Shown here: positions 23,111 through 35,010 of the stretch, piece by piece
Layout: each line of letters starts with the position of its first letter
How positions within the stretch are numbered: position 1 is the first letter of the stretch
NCBI GenBank assembly: GCA_947179485.1
Contig: OX359246.1
Location: 14,570,001 to 14,634,000, forward strand
From: Allacma fusca
Taxonomy: Eukaryota > Arthropoda > Collembola > Symphypleona > Sminthuridae
Length of the DNA: 64,000 nucleotides
Direction of reading: 5' to 3'
Program-made: the position numbers and the translations under genes
Notes under the pieces: generated by a model
The model's input: only the letters and a program-made list of their open reading frames with translations
Database searches by the model: none
What the model was told of the DNA's origin: nothing

Positions 23111-24359
23111 CTCAGATCATCGCCACAACTGGTTTCTTGGCTGTTGGGTCAAACGCAAAGCAAAGATATTGTTTTCAGTGTATCAATTCCTTCATCCTTT
23201 AATAAGTGCATAAATTCTTTTGAGAAATTGTTTTGATTTCAATTGTAGTAATTATTTTTATGAAATACATATGGGATTTCCTGCAAGCTATAACAAAGGT
23301 ATCTAGGTTTATGATTTAACAGGACCTACAAATTTATGAAGAGCGTTGACAGAACTCTTCTCGCAAAAGCATGTTTGGAGAAATTCAGCTGGTAAGGAAA
23401 ACTAAAGAGAAAACGTGGAGAAGTTATTGAAAAAAGTTTATGATTTTGTCATTTTTAATGTACGGTCGGCGTTTATCAAAATGGTTTGGACTCTTGGTAC
23501 AAATCACAAAGGAATTCATTTCATTTGTATATCTTCCTGCGACAAGAATTATGGCCTGAAAACGTATCAGATTGATTGGTTAAAATGTGCGATTTTATTG
23601 GCCGGCTTTAAAGAAATTAATTTTAGAATTTGAGGAAATACATGTGCTGGAATATATACTGGGAGATCCAATTATTTTATGAATAACTCCTCCATGTGAC
23701 CTGGAGGGGGCACATGATTATGGTCACCCTATTTAGAAATGTTCTACGGCAGTGTATAAAGTGACGACGTGCACCGATGTTTTGTGGTCTTTTTCTCCTC
23801 GACTTGTCCACATTAAGAAGTAATTCATAACAGAAAATAGTTCCCGTTAGCAGCAAATTTGCTATTAGATATTCTAAAATTATCTTCAATCACCAATTTG
23901 TTCAATTTTCGCGGTCAGACTGAAACAAAGTCGAAATGCATTATGCATTATCAATATAGTAGTTATTCATTTTAGCACATTTGTTTCCACAATATCTATT
24001 AACGGCCATTTGTACCAACATTTATGGGCTATCCTTGAGGATGCTCACCAGGGCACCATGCGTCCTTTTAGGATGAAAACAGAGATCAAGATTGAGGTTT
24101 TATGGTTTCATAAGAAAGTGAGAAAGATTCACAAAAGGATTACTGTAAATTCGGTTCTCGTAGGTTTTTGCCACGACACAGGAAGGCAACAAAACCATGA
24201 AGCATCTTTAAATTTGCACAAGCAGAGCTTTGCGAGGTATTTTAAGGAATAAAAAACGTTTAAGAAAAATATTCGCTAAAAAAACTAACTTGTGAATTCA
24301 AAAACTACAAAATATTTCAACCTTGCTTGATATACATGACGCGCAAAAATTGACAAGCC

Positions 24360-24715
24360 AATTGTGACCAATATTTGTCAATCTGAGACCAAGTAAAAAA
24401 TTGTGACCAATATTTGTCAATCCAAGGCCAGGAGAAAAATTGTGACCCATATTGATCAACGTGAGGACAAAAAACTAATTGTGACTAATATTGAGCAATA
24501 TGGAGCCAAAAAATCTACTTTAATCAACGTTGTCCAATATGCGGCCAAAAAAATTGTAACCAATATTGAAAAATATAGTGCCAAAAATCGAGAAGTAAAT
24601 GTGACCAATCAGAAAACAAAAGCTAATAGTTACCGATACTGACCAATCCGAGGACAAAAAACTAATTGCCAATATTGGTCAATATAAGGTCAAGAATTTT
24701 TGACAAATACTGATC
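24360..24715. repeat. 39-bp tandem array, right half, inverted
   Basis: About nine worn units such as ATTGTGACCAATATTGATCA and CGTGAGGACAAAAAACTA, the complement of the 22270-23110 array. Confidence 0.85.
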
Positions 24716-24924
24716 AACCTGAAGTCAAGAAACTACAGTGACCACTGTTGTTTAATCTGAAGCCAACAAACCATTGGTTTCCAAATGTGGTCACTATTTG
24801 AACTTCTGATGAACGCATGCCATAAATGCGTCGTTCATCTAAAACAGCATCGACTTTCGAAAGTGAAACTTTCTTATGGGATTTAACACTAGAAAATTTA
24901 GGTGGGACAGGATACCCTTTGCTC

Positions 24925-25676
24925 CAAAGATGGGCAAATGAAGTGCCTAAGTCTATAGCCTGCCTATTTTATTTCAAAAAATATCGCCATCCTATATAGG
25001 CTAATAGGATGTTCCAACGAAAAGAATAGCCTTAATACCACGGGTCAAGTACTCTAACTGCCTGCCTATTAGCCTATATCTGTCCTAGTGTGCATTGATT
25101 TTGCCTGCCTATATTTGCTGTACAGCTTCTGACAGCGCTTTGCCAGCCTATATAGGCGATATAATTGTGAGCTTTAGTTAGAAAGTGTAAGCCGTATACA
25201 AGGATCACATGCAACATGCAATTGGAATATCAATGTAGGGGTTTGATTAGTGCTGTAGTAAACTACATAGTATCCATCCAGCGAGAATAATAAAATTATG
25301 GGACGATTATGTACGTACTATGGTACACATGTGCATATACTTTGGTAATTACTGGTTGCAAGTAATTCCCGCCTCATTGTCAGCCCGTCTCTGGAAACGT
25401 TTTCCCAACGTTTGTAATCCTGTCCTAACAAATTGGTGCTTTGAGAATGTTCCGCTCACCACTATTGCCTAGCCTTTACTTGAAGGAACTTGTAGCCTGC
25501 CTGAATAGCCCAGTCCCTTGTTCGGAAATATCTGAATATCCTAGATTTTCCCAAAGCCTGTATTGTAGTGGTGATTGACCAACCTAGAACCTCGCCTAGA
25601 TTTATATCCCAACTTGTAGCATCCTAGAGCCTTAGCCTATTATAGGGCCTAGAATCTAGGCAGGCGCCCATGTTTG
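24925..25676. mobile_element. hAT non-autonomous element, CAAAGATGGGC ends, TAGCCTA words
   Basis: Ends CAAAGATGGGC and GCCCATGTTTG, perfect 8-bp target duplication CTTTGCTC (24917-24924 and 25677-25684). Arms are arrays of GCCTATATAGGC and TAGCCTGCCTA words. 752 bp, no transposase. Inserted in the right arm of the large inverted-repeat element. Confidence 0.93.
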
Positions 25677-25930
25677 CTTTGCTCACGAATTAGAATTTGA
25701 AACTTCTGTGCGATTTCCCGCGCAAACCAGGGCGAGTTGGTCCAAACATTTGGTCTCACTGGGACACTGGGCCAGGTACCTAAGCTCCCACAAAATTCCA
25801 TTCCGATCCCGAGTGGGCATGTTGGGGGCATGCAAGGGTTACTTGTAAGTAAACAACCTACATACGTAATATGCTGAACTATAGGTAAATAAGTATTGAA
25901 GTAATATTTTAAACTAAACGCAAATAAGTA

Positions 25931-26035
25931 ACGAAGTAATATCCTGAAACAGTAGAAATATGGTGCATTTGTAATATGCTAATACCCATTCCGTAATAAT
26001 CAGTAATTGTGTGCTCTCATAATTTAAATGTTCAC
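25931..26035 (+). repeat. Dispersed repeat, copy 2
   Basis: Second copy of the repeat at 8672-8765. It is followed at 26122-26145 by another partial copy of the TTTTTAGAAAGTGAAACTTT repeat. Confidence 0.7.
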
Positions 26036-26149
26036 TTACGGTTCATGCACATATTAATCACATAACTACCACAACGCTTCGCTCATTTAGCTATGGGCTT
26101 GCCGCCTGCAATTAATGATTTTTAGAAAGTGAAACTTTATACATTTGTG

Positions 26150-29100
26150 TGATCCTCTCACCCAAGGTTTGTAATCTCGATAACTAAATAACTGGACAAC
26201 TTAACGAAATGATACAAGTACCAAAAAAATAGGTTATTTGCTTCTTTGGCTTACGTGGTTAACTTTATTAAACAATTAGGTTATTTGCTGTTGTTGTGCC
26301 TTTTCATAATTTCGATCACAAGTTGCGGCTAGGTTAATTACAATTAATTAAAATCTATAACATCGTTACTGCAAGGACATGCAATCGCGGATGATGCTCA
26401 TGTGATAGTTGATTGCCTACAGTTTTCGTTGTAATACAATTAATCCGTAGTGGATAAATTTTATATTCGGGTTATTTTATATCCCATTAGTTTATTATTA
26501 AGCATGACTTTGGCAGGTGTGCTACATTTTGTGCGAAATTAGAGCTATTTAACGTGAGCGGTAGGAAATTATTGTTTAATAAAATACACGAACATAACAA
26601 TCAACCAATATTTTAAAATCTTATCATTAACTTCTATTCTTGTCCAATGTTTTTCTCATTTGTCCTCGTCAAGTTTTTTTTAAAACGCGATAATAAATTT
26701 AAACTAATTTAACAATGTACATTGAGTTTCTATCTCTGCGAGGTCAATCTTATACCAGTGCTGAAATGTTTTGATTGCCCATTATTATCGTAATAACGTA
26801 GAAAAAACAGATGCTGCTGTTAATGTATACTGAATATTTTTTTATAGCAAAACTAAATTTTTAATGTAACCTTGAACTTAATTTTTGAAATACGGTCTTT
26901 TTCCAAAATTCGCCTTACTGGTAATTTTTCTTTTCAAAAGCTGGTTCCGTAAAACTGGACGTAAATAGGGTCTACAATTTAAGCGATGGGCTAAGGAACT
27001 AACTAGGAATTGTTAGACAGTAAGAAAATTTTGAAGTATCCTTTAAAATTTCAGAGAGAGTAATTTATTGTCACGGCTAAAATCATTTGAAAAACAATTA
27101 TTATTTATACTAATTCCTTTAATGTGTTTAATTATAAACATTCTAACTTCTAGGCCAGCCCTTTTGAAAATGAGCTTGGTTGGTGGTTCTTCAGTTTCGA
27201 AATGGTAAATACAAACAAATTGACTATTTGGGATCAAACATTTGCTGGGAACGTTCCTGTGCGGTCCACAAATGTTTGTTTGATCCGGTCAGATTCAAAA
27301 AATTGGAACCTTTGAAATGGTATATTTCAAAAATATCATAAATCGAACCATAAGTTTTATTTATTACAATTAAATAAAAATACAACGTAAAACAACTCGA
27401 GAAAGTACTAAACAACTTTATTGGAGGTTTCATCAGAGAGCTTACAGAAAGCATTCAATTCCTAAAGTTTTTCAACTGTAGCCGCCGGATTATTTGGTAT
27501 ATGACTACCATCCGGAATTGTCGTATAATTAATTGGTTTCATGTCCGGAGCTCGTGTGCGAGAGCGTCAACCCTACGAAAATTTTTGTCAAAATCGTTTC
27601 TTGAACGTCTGCAAAAACTATTTTCACTAGGCATTTTATTTTTATCCCCACATCAAGCTGATCAAGCCTTAAAGCATGAATCCAATAGATTCAATCATAG
27701 CTATATGTATATAACGGGTTTTGGAGTAGTTTTACAGGGTGACTCACCCCGGCCTGGCCTGGGTAAAAACGTTTAGAGCGAGGATAAAATAAAATTATTA
27801 CAGACCCTCAGATTGCCTGTGGAAATCCCCAAAATTTTGGTTTTAAGGACTAGGACCAGGGTAAAAAATATAATATTTATCCACCCTTGTATGTATAATT
27901 ATATGTGTACATAGGTAGGCAGATAAACATTGTTTAATGAGCAGGGATTTTGAAAACTATTGTCATTTTTACAAGGGATGTTTAAATATACGGACGTTAA
28001 ATAGGGAAAATCTTTGGTCAACAGGGATTTTCAAATAGGGATTTATGAACAATTTATGAATATGTGTAGATCGGTGAAATTGTTTTCCAAATGATCTGGT
28101 CCGACGGATGCAGGGAACTTCGTCGTCTGGATCAGTTTATCCCATGAAACATGTTCCACGGTCAAAGAGTAAGAAACAGATGAATGGAATGGTCCGCGCT
28201 GGGACCAGGTCAGACTGTTTGAATTTGCACACTTGGATTTTCAGTTTGTGTAAATAATACATCCCCATCAGCACAAGGAAATCGGGAAGGCGCATGTTTG
28301 CTGCATGTAAGCAGGGTCGGCCAGGCGATATATTTTGGCCATCTTTCCCGAGCCGCCAGCTGAGTAGCCCCCGCTGTTGGCATGACGCCGTTTGTCGACG
28401 CATTATATGCACTTGTCAGCTACTATTATGCGCAAAAAATACGATGCTGGTAATGCATGGTAACGGCGGTTCATTTATATTAAAATCTTAGTGTTAGAAC
28501 AACTCCAGCGTATTACAAACGGAAATCGATTGCATTTATATCAAACTATATTTTGTTGCACATACATTAACCATTATAATAATTATTTGATAAAATAGAA
28601 GTATAGGGAATACAAAAGTATTTCTCGGAATGAATATCTGTGGGAAGTAAAACAAATTTTTGATGCAGTTCACTAATGCTTGACGAATTCAATTCTGTAA
28701 AAGTGTTGCTGGTTTTTACAATATTAAATAGAACACTATTCATAGGGTAATCATTAATAGGTTTTGGAATGGATACAATATATTCACTGCAATCTGCTTC
28801 CACAATGCAGCTGTAATTGTTAAAGAAAAATGACATTCTAACTCACCTGAGATTACCCAGCTGGATGGGACAACTTCAACTGCCCCTTCTTCCGGAAATT
28901 CTATAACCCAATAAGGACCTTCTTGTTTTACTTATTCCTACTATTGAATAGTTTTTTATACTAAAAATCGGTGTAACATTGAAATTTTAACTAATAACTG
29001 AATTTTATAAATAACCTGCAATAACTTTATGTACGAACTCAAATGAGGAACAATGACTTGCTACAGGCATGACCACACCTAACACAAACTGCAGTTACAA

Positions 29101-29738
29101 GGTGATTTGGTTCATGAGAGCACGCTGTTCAATTCAAACATTCGAATGCGCATGCTCGGAAACACATATTTTACAGGACGGGGTTATTTTCTCATTCTGA
29201 AGTCGATTCGATGCATTTACAACGCCAAATCAATAGAAGCAGTCCTAATGGGAATATTATGGCGCAAATTAAGCGCCTTGTCGAACACATATTTTAAGCG
29301 CACGATATTCCTGGCAATAATTGCGAAATTAAAGCACCCGGCTGTATGCAACTGCACGATTCCGAAATATCTACTATAAATTTGCGCATGGCCGACAGAC
29401 CAGTGCTGATAGGGATGAAATTCAATTTCATAACTGAAGTCACTTTAATGATGTCAATTTATATATTTTAATATTTACATTGATTTTCAAACAACCGGTA
29501 ACACCGTAACTTTTTGTTCAACTCATTTGTTGGCAAACAAATTCAAGTGAGATTCCAATTATTTAAGCGAATGTGTTGTAAACGAAGTAACGCACCATCA
29601 TTCTCAAATATTTAGTCGGTTCAAATTTGATAATTATTTAACAGACAACATACATGCACAACGCACAATGTAAAAATTGTTACTCAGTTTTTATTGAATC
29701 TATTATTCCCGTAAAAATCGTTTTGAACATCCGTAAGC
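26150..29738. other. Intergenic, no gene supported
   Basis: AT-rich. Minus-strand open stretches at 28137-28412 (MRLPDFLVLMGMYYLHKLK) and 28567-28836 have no motif I can name and no matching exon structure. A small GC-rich patch at 27738-27880 (CAGGGTGACTCACC...CCACCCTTG) may be a worn transposon. Confidence 0.45.
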
Positions 29739-31665
29739 ATGGAACCAGCTATTTTCTTACGGATATCTTTAATCTTTTTGTTGAAATATTCTCAGTCAAT
29801 CGATTTGCAGCACCTTACTGATAAACTCAGAAGCTGTATGATAAGCATTCTACAGTTTGCTGTTATTCCTCATGATTACTGTGCAATCAACATGCCTTTT
29901 AGCCTTAGGGTCTATCCTGTGGAGAAAAACAGATACCCTGAAGACGTTTTAAACATTTCAGGGTTACTCGTTCCATCCAAAGTTTTCAATCAAAGAAATA
30001 TCCGGTACTATGTCACAATCATTTTATTTGCATCAAACCCCACCTATGATCCAAATATGCTGTATGAAAAATATCCCAAATTCGAAATCAATAGTAAGAT
30101 TCTCTGGATCCAACAAGAGCCTCTGAGTTTCTTGTTCATATTTTCCCAGAATTCAATAGAGTCTGAGCTCCTGCGTACTATAGTAACAAATATTAAACCT
30201 TTGATACGTCATGTGCCAACATTTGGGCTATTTCCGAAATCCAAAGGTTATCTTGGTGGATTTTATGTCTGCAACTGCTACGAGTGCCAGTGATATAGAG
30301 TTTGAGTGTTCCACGTTGGATTGCTTAGACACGCTGCATTCAACATTCCTTGGAGTAACAAATTATGGCAGACGTTCAATTTTTTGGGTCCTTGACAGTA
30401 AACGTTTAGGGATTTATCATTCTTACAAACTGTCCGACTCCAAAAAACATCTGGGTCCTCAATATCAGAACGATCCGTCGGGTTTGTATTCCACGACTGT
30501 CGATTATTTAACGACGGATTTGGATATGAATGTATCGTCTTATGGCAGCTCACTTACAGAAACAATAGAGATCGGAATTACGACCAGTGAAAACTTTTAC
30601 TCCGAATTTATGCTCTCCTACACTCCAACCCTAAATTTCATAACAGCTGATATCGTTACTTCCGGATCACTCGAGTTTACAGACTATTCATCACCTTTTG
30701 ATATCCATATTTGGCTCTGCCTTGCATTATCAATGATTTTACTAACTCCGATTCTCATCAATTACAGACACAATTGGAGTCTGCTGACTTGCACATCCCG
30801 GAATTTTTCGACTTTAGCAAACTTGCTGGCAAATATTGTGGAACAGACCGGTTATATGGGAGAACGTGAAACGACAATTGGCCAAACTAACAATAAGGCC
30901 AAAAGAATGCTAATTATCATTTGGCTCTTGTTGGGAATTATTATTTCAAATGGCTACAAGGGATTTCTGAAAAGCTCGTTTTTGGTTCCGGAAGATACAC
31001 GTACCAATTGGAAACATTTAAAAGAGCTCCAGATTTTTAGTACACTGTACATTCCAAAAGGTTGCATATATTTGAATTCATACTTTGGCAAAGATGTCCA
31101 AACATGCCGAAGTCGTTGTAACGTTAATTCCTTTTACGGCATTTCCAATGAAAAGAGCATATTGTCTCTAGAACAGGACGAGGGATCGTTCCTTCAATTT
31201 CGATGCCTGCACTGGCTAGAAATTGATAAAATAGTCGTTCAATACTTGAGTAGGCCAAATACGCTCTGGTTGATTTTCGGAAGACCTTCGCTTCTACTGG
31301 AATCACATTAATAAAATAGCTATGAGAAAATCCATAAAAGTTGGTAACAATAGAAAGGTTGTTGATGATCATTTGATGAAAAAAAACTATACGGATTTTT
31401 ATTCCGTTGGGTTTTGGTGAAAAGTATAATCCAGTTTTGAAGAGAGCTCAGGCGATTACTACCGCGAATTTGTTTTGGTTTTGGGAAAAGTGGGATAAAA
31501 TACAATTCCCAAGCTGCTTATCAGCAGGAAATAAACAGATTGCATTTGACAAGCCCGTGAAAGCTTTATCGATGCAGAATTCTATAGCACTGGCAATTTA
31601 AGCTTTTGTTTGGAGCTGTGCGGCCTTCGTAGGGCTTTTTATTGTAGAAGTAACTTACCCAACTT
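29739..31665 (+). pseudogene. Ionotropic-receptor-like pseudogene
   Basis: Divergent variant ionotropic glutamate receptors (IRs) are chemosensory cation channels of arthropods. The frame opens with a signal-peptide-like MEPAIFLRISLIFLLKYS. Later it shows the IR layout: TM1 FDIHIWLCLALSMILLTPIL near 30700, TM2 LIIIWLLLGIIISNGYKGFL near 30910, the ligand-lobe part TLYIPKG near 31045, and a C-terminal TM3 AFVWSCAAFVGLFIVEVTY near 31605. The frame is broken at least four times: shifts near 30290, 31280 and 31410 and an in-frame TAA at about 31599. It has no introns. No pore-lining consensus residues could be judged. Decay is modest, so inactivation is probably recent. Confidence 0.75.
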
Positions 31666-31783
31666 ACCCAACCTTAAAATTTAATCGCCTAGGATTGTAA
31701 ATGTTACTATTGAAAATAATGAATCTACATTTAACATCTGAACTTTTAAACGTTAGACACCATGAGAATACTACGGAGGAGGT

Positions 31784-31966
31784 TAGGGCTTCTTTCGGGA
31801 CTTGACGTCTCGAGGTTTTCGGGACCGGGATCGGGACAGTTTCGGGACAAAGTCTTTGTCCCCATTTTATTTCGGGACTGAACGGCGACGAACGTTTTTG
31901 TCCCGAGGATTTCGGGACTGGACAGAATTGTCAGAGGGACAAAAAATTGTGCCAGTAGAAGCCCTA
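31784..31966. mobile_element. Miniature hAT-like element, TTTCGGGAC words
   Basis: Ends TAGGGCTTCT and AGAAGCCCTA. Flanking 8-mers GAGGAGGT and GTGGAGGG agree at six of eight positions. Arms consist of TTTCGGGACCGGGA words in opposite orientation. 183 bp, the smallest member of the word-array class. Confidence 0.75.
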
Positions 31967-32115
31967 GTGGAGGGTTACAGTATAAGTACATGTCTATTAA
32001 GTAATTTCTAAATATTTAGGAAGCTTATTTGCATTAAAATCTTACTTGAAGTAGTTGCAATGATGCAGATTTTCTTCTAACGTAAAATGATTGTGGGCAA
32101 CGGATAGGTTTTTTT

Positions 32116-33068
32116 CAGAAACCTCAAGTTAGCCGACGCCCCACGAAGGTCGGGACAAGTCAGCCCACGTACGTCGACTTCATCTTCAAATCAGCCGACG
32201 TCCGACGTTTCGCACACGTTGGCTGACACCGGCGAACGTCGGGACAAGTCAACCGACGTACGTCGGCTTCATCATCAACTTCGCGATTGAACAACGATTG
32301 AATTAGACAATGCTAAAAGATGGTCTATGATTATTCCAGAAATTGTTTTCTTAAAATGTGTTTTGGCCGGTGGGTAAACCCCGAGGTACAGATTAATGCA
32401 ATCCTTATGAATCTTATCTCCTTCATAGGATATTTTTCAAGCGTATTATCTTTGTTAGCTCTCGTAATTTGATTGAAAATGCGAGGAGTATACGTAGCTA
32501 TTTATTTATTCTTCTCAGGGATGTGATTGCAACAGACAAAAATTTAAGTAAAATTACAATTGGAATTTACAACTTCCTTAAAGTGTACACACTAAAACTG
32601 TTTCAACTTATTGAAAACTGATGATCTACTTGAACTTCCTCAGTACTGTTTAGTAACAAATCAGTAGGATTTAAAAATCGCCTAAAATTTCCAACCACGT
32701 CTGATTCATACGATGAATATTGAATGTTTGATTTTTATTAAATACTTATCACGTGTTCCGACATCCGTCGGCGTCGGCCAACTTGTGCGAAACGTTGGGT
32801 GTCGGACGTCGGCGAAGTTGATGATGAAGCCGACGTACGTCGGCTGACTTGTCCCGACGTTTGTCGGCGTCGGCCAACGTGTGCAAAACGTCGGACGTCG
32901 GCAAAGTTGATGATGAAGCCGACGTACGTCGGCTGACTTGTCCCGACGTTTGTCGGCGTCGGCCAACGTGTGCAAAACGTCGGACGTCGGCTGATTTGAA
33001 GATGAAGCCGACGTACGTCGGCTGACTTGTCCCGACGTTCGTGGGTGTCGGCTAACTTGAGGTTTCCG
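32116..33068. mobile_element. Inverted-repeat element with CGACGTACGTCGGC words
   Basis: Ends CAGAAACCTCAAGTTAGCC and complement with one change. The left arm (32116-32285) pairs with the right arm (32755-33068), both GC-rich and made of GCCGACGTACGTCGGCTGAC, GTCGGGACAAGTC and ACGTCGGACGTCGGC words; the centre is AT-rich and non-coding. No clear target duplication. The right arm contains an 89-bp tandem repeat. Confidence 0.85.
32826..33060. repeat. 89-bp tandem repeat in the right arm
   Basis: The phrase GAAGCCGACGTACGTCGGCT recurs at 32826, 32915 and 33004, exactly 89 bp apart, with near-identical DNA between. The left arm has only one to two units, so the array grew after the element formed. 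Confidence 0.9.
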
Positions 33069-33274
33069 TTTTGGTCGGCGTTGCGGAGTATTCTCATAGC
33101 TTTCAGCGTCACTGGTAACAACATCAATGATATTGTCTGGAAATTAATTTTCAAGACGTTCAAAGTGTTGAGGTTGAGACTCTACTTCCTCACTACATTC
33201 CTCACCAGCCAAGTGGTTACTCTCCTCGTGATAAGAATGCCGTGGGGTGTATGATTCGTTAGTGGAATTTAAAC

Positions 33275-33535
33275 TGGGGCGGGAATTCGATTGTTCGATA
33301 AACCAATTTCGAATACAAAGCGATTAAAAACAGAATCAGTATCCAAATTGGATTTGTAGTTTAACTAATCGGTTCGAACTTTATTTGGTTTGATAAACCA
33401 ACTTCGATTATTCATTCCATTCGAATTTTGTTCGGTTTAACGCAACCGAACCGGTAGCTCTTGGCTAATCAAATCGGCTCGTATTCGAAATCGAACATTT
33501 CGATTATAATCGTAATCGGTCGCATCACTGGCTAC
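33275..33535. repeat. Worn word array (TCGAATT / CGATTA)
   Basis: Dense degenerate TCGAATT, ACCAATTTCG and AATCGGT words between GGGGCGGGAATTCG and GGTCGCATCACTGG. It looks like a degraded relative of the word-array hAT elements. Terminal pairing is weak and no target duplication was found. Confidence 0.4.
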
Positions 33536-33565
33536 ACACATGAGTGAACTGAAAATACTTTCACA

Positions 33566-34427
33566 CAAAGATGGGCACCTCGCCTGAAACTACTTGTGAA
33601 TAGGCAACTAGGAAGGAAGGAAAGCAAAACGGATAGGTTTTTAGGAAAGGAACTAGGAAGGTTGTAGAATTTATGTCAAAACTAGGAAATAGAATAGGAA
33701 GGCTGAGAATATGTAAAATAATAGGCAAGTTCATAGGAAGGGTGAGGGAATTGGAAGGATCCTAGGAAGGACTACCGGGAAGACATATTTGACGCCAACC
33801 AGCGGCAAGAGATGAAAATGGTTTGTATGATTTCTGCTAGTTATTTGTATTGAACCGTATAACTTTGAATAAACGACATAGTAAAAAACAAGCTGTGAAG
33901 AAATTCCATCTATAGGGACCCCACTAATAGTTAGACGACTAGATTCGGTGTTTCCGTAGATTTCATGGTGTGCTGTGAACAGGGTTTATTTTTAGTACAT
34001 TAATATTCTGAATGCTGCTAACGTTAAAATATATCTTCCAGAAAATAAATCCAAACTTGGAACTTATCATGTGTTCGTCTAACAATATACATTTTAAATG
34101 ATTACAATTATCATATCTACCCGCTTATGTTAATGTATATTGTTTCTCAACGCTATTCGTAAAGAAATGTACAATTTTGACCAAACCGGCAAAGGAATAC
34201 CCAACCAACTAAGGCTGAACAAAGGCAATTCAGACTGACTTAGGCATTTTCGACCCTACTAGGCAATTTAATAATCTGACAAGGAAATAGGAAGGGCAAT
34301 TATATGCCCATTTTTAGGAAAAAGGAAATCAGCAAAAGTCCGGTTTAGGAAGGGTATTAGGAAGGACAATCGAGATTACATTGTATAGGTAAGGTTTCAG
34401 GCGAGGAAAACCAGTTGCCCACCTTTG
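33566..34427. mobile_element. hAT non-autonomous element, CAAAGATGGGCA ends, TAGGAAGG words
   Basis: Ends CAAAGATGGGCA and TGCCCACCTTTG, perfect 8-bp target duplication CTTTCACA (33558-33565 and 34428-34435). Both arms also carry a second shared block (CTCGCCTGAAAC and GTTTCAGGCGAG). Arms are arrays of ACTAGGAAGGAAGG words; centre non-coding. 862 bp. Confidence 0.93.
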
Positions 34428-34740
34428 CTTTCACAAACATTTTAAAAACAGTGACGGTCTCATTATGGAAAAATCTCTGTCACATATTATACTTTCGTTT
34501 TGGATATGCATGAAATTTACTACAAAATCACGCCGTCCTAATTTGTTTTAAGAAGGCTAGATCGTCCATGATAAAATTATTTTTTAGGTATGGAAACCCG
34601 TTTAAAATCGCATTTAAAAGTTCATAAATTTTCATATAAATTTGCTTTAAAAATTCCGTAATAATTTAAAATTCCAAAACTTCAACTTTGTGAAAACAAA
34701 TCCCCCAGCATTTATTAATATGCTGCTTAGTTACCATCAT

Positions 34741-35010
34741 TTTTAGAAATTGAAACTTTCTTGTGCACAATTGTATTCGGTCCGTCCGTCCGTCTACAAA
34801 ATCTTGTGGTGGCCATGTCTTTACAACGGATTAACGTACGAACATGCGCCTATCACCAAAACATCCACCAGAAAATGTAGTTGTCGTTTCCTAAATTAGG
34901 TGACCTCAGTTCAACCACTTGATCTCAAGATTCTTTTTTGGGAAAATCAATCTCACAAGATCTTGTGTTTGCCACATCTCGCCACGGATTGATGTAACGA
35001 CATCTAACTA
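34741..35010. repeat. Interspersed repeat copy with (CCGT)n
   Basis: TTTTTAGAAATTGAAACTTTC, then GGTCCGTCCGTCCGTCTAC and AAAATCTTGT, matching 6830-6910. The next transposon (35011) inserted in or beside this copy. Confidence 0.65.

Larger units (their letters stand above)
21625..25846. mobile_element. Large composite inverted-repeat element
   Basis: The left arm (from 21625) and the right arm (to 25846, inverted) match over at least 400 bp: ACAAGTAACCCTYGC, CATGCCCACTCGG, AGGTACCTRGC, CAAATGTTTGG, GTTAAATCCCATAA, GATGCTGT and so on. The left arm is interrupted by a 224-bp MITE and the right arm by a 752-bp hAT element. Inside lie arrays of a 39-bp unit, in opposite orientation in the two halves, around a centre of about 1.2 kb without recognisable transposase. 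Long arms with internal repeats recall foldback or Mutator-like elements; a target duplication is not clear. Confidence 0.75.

Noticed and set aside
27738-27890. CAGGGTG...CACCCTTG as hAT ends
   Set aside because: The ends pair poorly and the flanking 8-mers (TAGTTTTA, TATGTATA) agree at only about five positions.
28137-28836. Two minus-strand open stretches as a receptor gene
   Set aside because: Hydrophobic patches only; no consistent splice sites, phase or family motif.
32706-33163. Overlapping minus-strand frames of Arg/Pro/Thr-rich repeats
   Set aside because: They are translations of the 89-bp GC-rich repeat arm, open in more than one frame, with no start context or homology.
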